A stretch of DNA of 64,000 bases from RPQK01 sp041946865 (GTDB lineage: Bacteria > Acidobacteriota > UBA6911 > RPQK01), in assembly GCA_041946865.1 (NCBI GenBank), contig JBHGBF010000001.1, forward strand, positions 1 to 64,000, in the 5' to 3' direction. Positions 58,744 to 64,000 of the stretch are shown here, piece by piece. The position numbers and the translations under genes were made by a program. The notes under the pieces were generated by a model. That model was not told where the DNA came from and ran no database searches. It saw only the letters and a list, made by a program, of their open reading frames with translations. How positions within the stretch are numbered: the stretch's first letter is position 1; every line of letters starts with the position of its first letter.

Positions 58744-59481
58744 ATGAGCCATACGATCTACACCGCCTACGCGGCCTTGCAGAGCAGAGGAGAGGCGCTC
58801 GATGTCGTGAGCAACAATCTGGCCAACATCCACACGCCGGGGTTCAAGGAGAAGCAGTTTCACTTTCGTTCGCTTGTGGGCCGGATGGCGTCAGAGATGA
58901 GCGGCCTGGGGAGTGCCATCAGCGCTCAGCAGGTCAAAACCTTTACCCACAGTGAATTTCAGCCGGGTGTTCTAACGGAGACGGGTAATCCGCTGGATCT
59001 GGCGCTGGAAGGTGACGGGTTCTTTGCCGTCAGGACTCCTGACGGAACGTACTACACCCGCAACGGACACTTCTCTCTCTCGCCGAACGGAACACTCACT
59101 ACGCCGGACGGTTACCCGGTCGTGTCTGCGGCGGGGCGGCCGATCGTCTTGCCGGACGGCCGAGTAGAGGTCTCCGAGAACGGCCAGATCAGCGTCGACG
59201 GAATCCAGACGGCGCAGCTCCAAATTGTCTCCTTCCCGGACGTCAGGCAACTGACTCCGGTCGGGGAGTCGCTGTTTTCACCTCCTCAAGGCGTACAGCC
59301 TCTGCCTCCCGCCCGCGTGGCCGTCCTCCAGGGCCGGCTGGAGGAGTCAAACGTCGACCCGCTCAAGAACGTGGCGCGGATGGTGGCCCTGGTAAGGAGT
59401 TTCGAAATGTTGACTCAGGCGGTGCGATCTCTGACGAGGGATATCGACGGGAAACTGATTAACGAAGTGGGAAGGATATAG
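58744..59481 (+). CDS. flgF: Flagellar basal-body rod protein FlgF
   Basis: The 245-residue proximal rod protein starts SHTIYTAYAALQSRGEALDVVSNNLANIHTPGFKEKQFHF, the FlgF/FlgG N-terminal signature. A central flagellar basal-body region (EGDGFFAVRTPDGTYYTRNGHFSLSPNGTLTTPDGYPV) and C-terminal helix (RMVALVRSFEMLTQAVRSL) follow. It begins the flgF-flgG-flgA-flgH-flgI-flgJ run. Confidence 0.93.
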   Translation: MSHTIYTAYAALQSRGEALDVVSNNLANIHTPGFKEKQFHFRSLVGRMASEMSGLGSAISAQQVKTFTHSEFQPGVLTETGNPLDLALEGDGFFAVRTPDGTYYTRNGHFSLSPNGTLTTPDGYPVVSAAGRPIVLPDGRVEVSENGQISVDGIQTAQLQIVSFPDVRQLTPVGESLFSPPQGVQPLPPARVAVLQGRLEESNVDPLKNVARMVALVRSFEMLTQAVRSLTRDIDGKLINEVGRI

Positions 59482-59490
59482 GAGGTCGCG

Positions 59491-60279
59491 ATGCTCAGGT
59501 CACTCTACAGCGCAGCCAGCGGCATGGAAGCCATACAGCTGAATATCGACAACATTGCCAACAATCTGGCCAACGTTAACACCACGGGCTTCAAACAGCG
59601 GAGGACGCAGTTCCAGGATCTGCTCTATCAGAACCTCGTGTCGCCAGGCAGTAACGCCTCCAGTTCCACCGAAGTTCCCACGGGTCTTCAGATCGGTCTG
59701 GGCACGCGCGCGGTGTCTAATGAGATAGTCTTCCTCCAAGGCGACTACATCGAGACCGGCAACGAGTTGGACGTGGTGATCGAAGGGAGAGGCTTTTTCC
59801 AGGTGCGTCTCCCAGACGGCCAAATCGCCTACACCAGGGGCGGCGCCTTCCATCTGAACCGGGAGGGAAACCTTGTCACCTCGGCTGGCGATCCCCTCGA
59901 GCCTCAGATCTCGATTCCTCGTGAGGCCACGAAGATCAGCATTGCTTCTGACGGAACCATCTCGGTGAACCTGCCTGGCCAGGTGGAACCCCAACAGGTC
60001 GGAAGAATTGAGCTCGCGGCCTTTGCGAACCCTGCTGGTCTGAACAGCATCGGCAGAAACCTGTTTCTGCAGTCCGCTTCGAGCGGGGACCCGGTGACGG
60101 GAAGTGCCGGTGAGAACGGCAACGGCACTCTGCTTCAATGCTTTCTGGAACAATCCAACGTCAATGTCGTGAAGGAGATGATCAACCTGATCGTCAGCCA
60201 ACGGGCCTACGAATCGAACTCAAAAGTAGTCAAGACCGCAGACCAGATGTACCAGCAGGTCGTCAACATGGTGAGGTAG
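59491..60279 (+). CDS. flgG: Flagellar distal rod protein FlgG
   Basis: The 262-residue protein is typical FlgG: LRSLYSAASGMEAIQLNIDNIANNLANVNTTGFKQRRTQFQDLLYQNL at the start, EGRGFFQVRLPDGQIAYTRGGAFHLNREGNLV in the middle, and EQSNVNVVKEMINLIVSQRAYESNSKVVKTADQM at the end. AGGAGG overlaps the flgF stop and sits well before the ATG. Confidence 0.96.
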   Translation: MLRSLYSAASGMEAIQLNIDNIANNLANVNTTGFKQRRTQFQDLLYQNLVSPGSNASSSTEVPTGLQIGLGTRAVSNEIVFLQGDYIETGNELDVVIEGRGFFQVRLPDGQIAYTRGGAFHLNREGNLVTSAGDPLEPQISIPREATKISIASDGTISVNLPGQVEPQQVGRIELAAFANPAGLNSIGRNLFLQSASSGDPVTGSAGENGNGTLLQCFLEQSNVNVVKEMINLIVSQRAYESNSKVVKTADQMYQQVVNMVR

Positions 60280-60282
60280 CGC

Positions 60283-61233
60283 ATGAGCCGAGTTCGCACC
60301 GCCATCCTGGCTTTGACGACGGTCTGCTCGCTGGGGGCCTTCCTGTGGGGCCGGACACTTCGAATTCCAGACCGGGTTGAGGTTTGCGCAGACATCCTCG
60401 TGCTGCAGGACCTGTGCGGTGAAGCGCTGCCTGAAACCCTGGGCTCTGTTTCGCTCGGCTACGCTCCTTACCCGGGTCACTATCGTTGGATCTCTCGGGC
60501 TGAACTGAAGCGCGCGCTGCGCAATCAGGGACTCGACGAAGGCCTGCACCTCCAGATGAATGACCGGATTCTCTTGACGAGGAAGAACCGGATACTGGAA
60601 TCCAAGGAGGTTCATGAGGCCGTGCAGGCCTACCTGTCAAGGCTGTGTCCCGGCTTTGAGATCGAGATTCTGCACCTGACGTTACCTCAAGGGTTGACGG
60701 CCCTGCCGGGCAGGATCCGGATCCAGGTGGACGAGAAGGCTCGCCTGAGCCGGTTGGACAATGCCCCGCTGAAACTCGACGTCGTCAGCGAAGGACGGTC
60801 CAGGAGGAGTCATTGGGTCAGGCTGAAGGCCAGAGCCAAGGGGAGAGTGGCCATTCTTAAGCGAGACATCCGCTGGGGTCAGCCGATCAGCGACTCGGAC
60901 GTTGAGCTGGAGACGAGGGAGGTCGATGCTCTCGAGGGGTTCTTTCAAGATCCGAGTCACGTTCAGGATATGGTTGCCAAGAGGGATCTCCGAGCGGGAG
61001 CAGTTCTGCATCGGGATGACGTCCGGAAACCGCTGCTCGTGGACCGGGGTGACATCGTCAAGCTGCTGGCCAGGGGGACGGCTTTCGTCCTGGAGACGGC
61101 GGCCAAGGCCCGTGATGCAGGTGCACGAGGAGATGTCGTGACTGTTCAGAATCTGGACAGCAAGCAGCTGGTGAAGGCCCGCGTCACCCGTCCAGGGACT
61201 GTCGAAATTGATCTTCACAGGGGGACACGGTGA
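60283..61233 (+). CDS. flgA: Flagellar P-ring chaperone FlgA
   Basis: The 316-residue exported protein helps assemble the P ring of FlgI. It has a signal-like N-terminus (SRVRTAILALTTVCSLGAFLWG) and a C-terminal SAF/FlgA domain (GRVAILKRDIRWGQPISDSDVELETREV, KRDLRAGAVLHRDDVR, GDIVKLLARGTAFVLETAAKARDAGARGDVV, VTRPGTVEI). It overlaps flgH (GTGA). Confidence 0.92.
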   Translation: MSRVRTAILALTTVCSLGAFLWGRTLRIPDRVEVCADILVLQDLCGEALPETLGSVSLGYAPYPGHYRWISRAELKRALRNQGLDEGLHLQMNDRILLTRKNRILESKEVHEAVQAYLSRLCPGFEIEILHLTLPQGLTALPGRIRIQVDEKARLSRLDNAPLKLDVVSEGRSRRSHWVRLKARAKGRVAILKRDIRWGQPISDSDVELETREVDALEGFFQDPSHVQDMVAKRDLRAGAVLHRDDVRKPLLVDRGDIVKLLARGTAFVLETAAKARDAGARGDVVTVQNLDSKQLVKARVTRPGTVEIDLHRGTR

Positions 61234-61910
61234 GAAATCAGTGGTTGCTGGTGCTGGCCGCAGCACTTCTGGCGGGATGTGGGCCGGAAAGAAAAGCGGG
61301 GGTCGCACGCGGTCTGGACGAGTATGCCCGCCAGGCACGGGCGCTCCAGACAAATCAAGGCGACATGGATGGTTCGCTCTGGACCGAACAGGCAGGGTAC
61401 GCGGATGGGTTCCGGGACGTGAAGGCGAGACGGCTGGCAGATATCGTTACCATCGAAGTCCTGGAGTCAACCAGCGCGGTTACGGAGGCGACAACCCAGA
61501 CCGTCAGGGAATCGGACATCACAAAATCAGCGCCCGCTCTGTTTGGGTTGGAGAAACGGGTTGCCGAGCTGCCTAATCTGGCGAGCCTCTCCCAGTCATC
61601 GACCTTTGCCGGAGACGGCGCGACCAGCCGCACCAGCGTACTGGCCACCCAGCTGACCGCTCGTGTCATCGAGGTGTTTCCTAATCGAAATCTCCTCATC
61701 GAGGCAAACCGGGAAATCACGCTCAATGGCGAGCGACAGATCATGATCCTGCGGGGCGTAATTCGCCCCGCGGATATCTCTCCGGCCAACACTGTCAGCT
61801 CGTCGCGCATCGCCGAAATGGAGTTGTCGGTGACCGGACGGGGGACAATTTCGGACGCCCAAAAACCCGGACTCCTGTTCAAGCTTCTGTCCGGCATCTG
61901 GCCATTTTGA
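61230..61910 (+). CDS. flgH: Flagellar L-ring lipoprotein FlgH
   Basis: The 226-residue outer-membrane lipoprotein forms the L ring. The lipobox is LLAGC after a short hydrophobic stretch. Signatures include DVKARRLADIVTIEVLE, and the C-terminal half ENxxITLNGERQIMILRGVIRPADISPANTV and VTGRGTISDAQKPGLLFKLLSGIWPF. The start is GTG overlapping the flgA stop. Confidence 0.95.
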   Translation: MRNQWLLVLAAALLAGCGPERKAGVARGLDEYARQARALQTNQGDMDGSLWTEQAGYADGFRDVKARRLADIVTIEVLESTSAVTEATTQTVRESDITKSAPALFGLEKRVAELPNLASLSQSSTFAGDGATSRTSVLATQLTARVIEVFPNRNLLIEANREITLNGERQIMILRGVIRPADISPANTVSSSRIAEMELSVTGRGTISDAQKPGLLFKLLSGIWPF

Positions 61911-61918
61911 GAGGCAAT

Positions 61919-63088
61919 ATGAGCCTGCTGCAACGATCTGACACCGAGGCCGGTCCAGGAGCGCGGCGGCGGTCCTCCCTCCCCGCCGCCCGCGCTTGCC
62001 GGGCTTCGGCCTTGCTCCTGCTCTCCCTGCCGGTGCTGGTTTCAGCCGGCGTCCCCTCGCGGATCAAGGATGTGGCGCGCATTCAAGGCGTTCGCGAGAA
62101 TCAGCTCATCGGATACGGACTCGTGGTCGGCCTGGACGGCTCGGGAGACAGTCGCCAGACGTACTTCACCACCCAGACGCTCGCCAATCTCCTCACACTG
62201 GAAGGGATCGTCGTGTCGCCTCGTGCAATCCAGGTCTCCAACACGGCCGCTGTCATGGTTACCGCCGACCTGCCGGCATTTGCCCGAACCGGTTCACGAA
62301 TTGATGTCACCGTGTCCTCCATCGGAGATGCCGAAAGTCTGCAGGGCGGAACCCTGTTGATGACGCCGTTGAAAGCGGCCAACGGCGAGGTCTACGCCGT
62401 GGCTCAAGGCCCGGTTTCCATCGGCGGTTTCGCCGCACGGTCTTCGACGCAGGCCATCCAGAAGAATCAGCCGACTGCAGGCCGCGTGCCGCAAGGCGCC
62501 ATCGTGGAGCGGGAAGTCACGTTTCAGCTTCAGGACAAGCCGAACCTTCGCCTGGTCTTGAATCAGGCGGACTTCACGACGGCGTCCCGGGTGGCATCGG
62601 CCATCAACCAGAAAGTAGGAACAAACCTGGCGCAGCCTCTGGACAATCGGACGGTTGAGGTTCAGGTCCCGGCCACTTTCCGCAACAATGTAGTGGCTTT
62701 TATAAGCCAGATAGAGAACCAACCCTTGGAAGTGGATCGCCCTGCCAAGGTCGTCCTGAATGAAAAAACAGGGACCATCGTGTTTGGCGGTGACGTCCGG
62801 ATCGCGCCGGTAACCATCGTTCACGGCTCCCTGACGGTCCAGATAGGAACTCAGTTTGCCGTTTCCCAGCCTCCTGCCCTTTCTGCCGGGCAGACGGTCG
62901 TGGTCCCCGAAGAGACCGTCAGCGTTGAGGAGCCGGTGACTCGGCCGGTCGCGGTTAAGGATGGAAGCAGCATCGAGTCCGTCGTCCGGGCCCTGAACTC
63001 CATCGGGGCAACTCCCCGGGACATTCTCGCCATACTTCAGGCGATCAAGGCCGCCGGAGCGCTTCAATCTGAGCTGGAGATCATTTAG
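61919..63088 (+). CDS. flgI: Flagellar P-ring protein FlgI
   Basis: The 389-residue periplasmic ring protein has an Arg-rich N-terminus with a signal core (ALLLLSLPVLVSAG) and the typical FlgI sequence RIKDVARIQGVRENQLIGYGLVVGLDGSGDS, then VMVTADLPAFARTGSRIDVTVSSIGDAESLQGGTLLMTPL, and the C-terminal VRALNSIGATPRDILAILQAIKAAGAL. The ATG at 61919 follows GAGAGG; a TTG four codons earlier is less likely. Confidence 0.95.
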   Translation: MSLLQRSDTEAGPGARRRSSLPAARACRASALLLLSLPVLVSAGVPSRIKDVARIQGVRENQLIGYGLVVGLDGSGDSRQTYFTTQTLANLLTLEGIVVSPRAIQVSNTAAVMVTADLPAFARTGSRIDVTVSSIGDAESLQGGTLLMTPLKAANGEVYAVAQGPVSIGGFAARSSTQAIQKNQPTAGRVPQGAIVEREVTFQLQDKPNLRLVLNQADFTTASRVASAINQKVGTNLAQPLDNRTVEVQVPATFRNNVVAFISQIENQPLEVDRPAKVVLNEKTGTIVFGGDVRIAPVTIVHGSLTVQIGTQFAVSQPPALSAGQTVVVPEETVSVEEPVTRPVAVKDGSSIESVVRALNSIGATPRDILAILQAIKAAGALQSELEII

Positions 63089-63097
63089 GGAGGTTGC

Positions 63098-63892
63098 ATG
63101 ACAGCGCCCGTCGACCTGGCCGGATCGGCCACACCGTTGATGAGCCGAAGGGACGTGAGCAGGAACGAGAACCCTTCCATCGAGGAAGTGGCCCAGGAGT
63201 TCGAGTCGCTCTTCCTGGCTCAGCTCCTGTCTGCGCTGCGAGGGGATCCCGATGGTGAGGGTTTCTTTGAGGGGAATACGGGGCAGGAGATCTACACTTC
63301 CATGATGGATCAGGCCCTGGCGAGAGCCCTCGCTGCCAAGGGAGGGATCGGACTGGCTCGACCGATCTCGGACCATCTACAGCGAATCGAGCGCCCCCCG
63401 GCCGCCTCCGCCGTTGCCGAGCCAACAATAGGACCTCAGGGCGATCCCGCTAAAGCGAGCCACCGGGAGGATGGGGGCGGCGCAAAGAATTTTGATAGCT
63501 CTCCGCTTGCCGCCGTCCTCTCAGGAGCCGTCGGCAGTGTTTTCCGTATCAGCTCACGGCCCGGCTGGCGAAACGACCCCTTTTCCGGCAAGTTACAGCA
63601 CCACAAAGGAATTGACCTGGCAGCCCCGATCGGCACGGAAGTCTCCTCTCTGACCAGGGGGAGAGTCGTCTTCGCGGGAGCCCAAGGGGGTTACGGCAAC
63701 ACCATCGTTGTCGAGTCAGCAGACGGCCTCCGTGTCCGGTACGCGCACCTTGGTGAGATCCTGGTGAAGCCTGGAGAAAAGCTGGAAAAAGGTCAGAACA
63801 TCGGGCTGGTTGGGAGCACGGGACGCTCGACAGGGCCTCACCTTCATATCGAATGGGAGAAAGCGGGGCGTCTGCTCGACTCCTTCAGCTGA
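63098..63892 (+). CDS. flgJ: FlgJ-type rod-binding domain fused to M23 (LytM) peptidase
   Basis: The 264-residue protein has an N-terminal rod-binding FlgJ domain (~25-95: EEVAQEFESLFLAQLLSALR, GNTGQEIYTSMMDQALARALAAKGGIGLARPI). In place of the usual beta-N-acetylglucosaminidase it ends in a LytM/M23 metallopeptidase (~140-260). The zinc site is complete: H169 and D173 in HKGIDLA, H217 in YAHL, and H248/H250 in PHLH. It would cut peptidoglycan peptide crosslinks to let the rod pass through. No signal peptide is seen; FlgJ is normally exported by the flagellar system itself. It follows flgI by nine bases. Confidence 0.9.
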   Translation: MTAPVDLAGSATPLMSRRDVSRNENPSIEEVAQEFESLFLAQLLSALRGDPDGEGFFEGNTGQEIYTSMMDQALARALAAKGGIGLARPISDHLQRIERPPAASAVAEPTIGPQGDPAKASHREDGGGAKNFDSSPLAAVLSGAVGSVFRISSRPGWRNDPFSGKLQHHKGIDLAAPIGTEVSSLTRGRVVFAGAQGGYGNTIVVESADGLRVRYAHLGEILVKPGEKLEKGQNIGLVGSTGRSTGPHLHIEWEKAGRLLDSFS

Positions 63893-63917
63893 TACCCCGT
63901 GACGTGCGAAAGAAGAC

Positions 63918-63944
63918 TAAAGTTTCGCGAGGATCTGCCGATGA
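63918..63944 (+). promoter_or_regulatory. FliA (sigma28) promoter before flgM
   Basis: TAAAGTTT, 11 bases, then GCCGATGA matches the FliA consensus at 15 of 16 positions with exact spacing. Transcription would begin ~35 bases before the flgM start, so flgM is under the control of the sigma factor it inhibits, as is usual. Confidence 0.85.
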
Positions 63945-63986
63945 GCATTATGACTGGATGATTCCTTTTAAAGACGACGAGGCCCC

Positions 63987-64000
63987 ATGAAGATAGACGG
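63987..64000 (+). CDS. flgM: Anti-sigma28 factor FlgM, first codons only
   Basis: Only the first four to five codons (MKIDG) are in the window, preceded by GAGG and a FliA promoter. FlgM proteins commonly begin MKI, and the gene usually follows this kind of promoter and sits by flgA/flgJ. The call rests on these hints alone; it holds FliA inactive until it is exported through the finished hook. Confidence 0.5.

Overview
The window is about 60% GC bacterial chromosome and is densely coded. It suggests a motile, polarly flagellated diderm: there are P- and L-ring genes (flgI, flgH), outer-membrane-type beta-barrel sequence, and flhF/flhG. A eukaryotic-type Ser/Thr kinase tail, a secreted DUF5107-TPR protein and PF04392-type ABC binding proteins are the sort of content common in Acidobacteriota and relatives. 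I lean to that phylum with modest confidence; no rRNA or tRNA gene is present to settle it. A two-cluster ferredoxin protein hints at an anaerobic or microaerobic life, and a Cu/Zn superoxide dismutase suggests some oxygen exposure.

Left half (1-33.5 kb), accessory and housekeeping genes. 1-4.2 kb: the end of a Ser/Thr kinase, apparently frameshifted, and a large secreted DUF5107-TPR protein. 4.3-9.3 kb (minus strand): an ABC transporter operon with a binding protein made of two fused lobes, a STAS-domain protein with a large unrecognised C-terminal region, a permease and an ATPase. 9.6-16 kb: an ECF sigma factor, a membrane anti-sigma-like protein whose outer part is a very regular nine-residue repeat, a HExxH peptidase/propeller/beta-barrel protein and a PrsW-type intramembrane protease. 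All four are on one strand and read like a complete regulated-proteolysis signalling island. This is the most interesting candidate system in the window. 16-26 kb: a ferredoxin; isoaspartyl peptidase, nitrilase-family amidase and PLP decarboxylase; a diadenylate cyclase fused to a YbbR-like domain; gltX with a glycosyltransferase; a Tat-exported oxidoreductase; sodC. 26.3-30 kb (minus strand): a ribose/ADP-ribose salvage group (secreted ADP-ribosylglycohydrolase, sugar permease, ribokinase). Then a Na+/Ca2+-type exchanger, a DUF4142/ChaB pair and an NtrC-type regulator.

Right half (33.8-64 kb): one nearly uninterrupted flagellar cluster on the plus strand. Order: receiver/coiled-coil protein; FlrB-like kinase and FlrC-like sigma54 activator; flgB-flgC-fliE-fliF-fliG-fliH-fliI-fliJ; fliK-flgD-flgE; fliL-fliN-fliO-fliP-fliQ-fliR-flhB; flhA-flhF-flhG-fliA-fliM-fliN2-DUF2802; flgF-flgG-flgA-flgH-flgI-flgJ(M23); and the first codons of flgM at the edge. 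I can read five sigma54-type promoters (before the kinase, fliK, fliL, flhA and flgF), a near-perfect sigma28 promoter before flgM and a weaker sigma28-like one before the receiver/coiled-coil gene. This fits a sigma54 then FliA/FlgM hierarchy as in polarly flagellated bacteria. Three of the sigma54 promoters predict extremely short leaders, and two 14-bp direct repeats exactly 22 bp apart lie at an enhancer-like distance upstream of fliL. No CRISPR array, insertion sequence, tRNA or rRNA was found. One 43-bp hairpin-forming intergenic repeat occurs twice, 18.8 kb apart.
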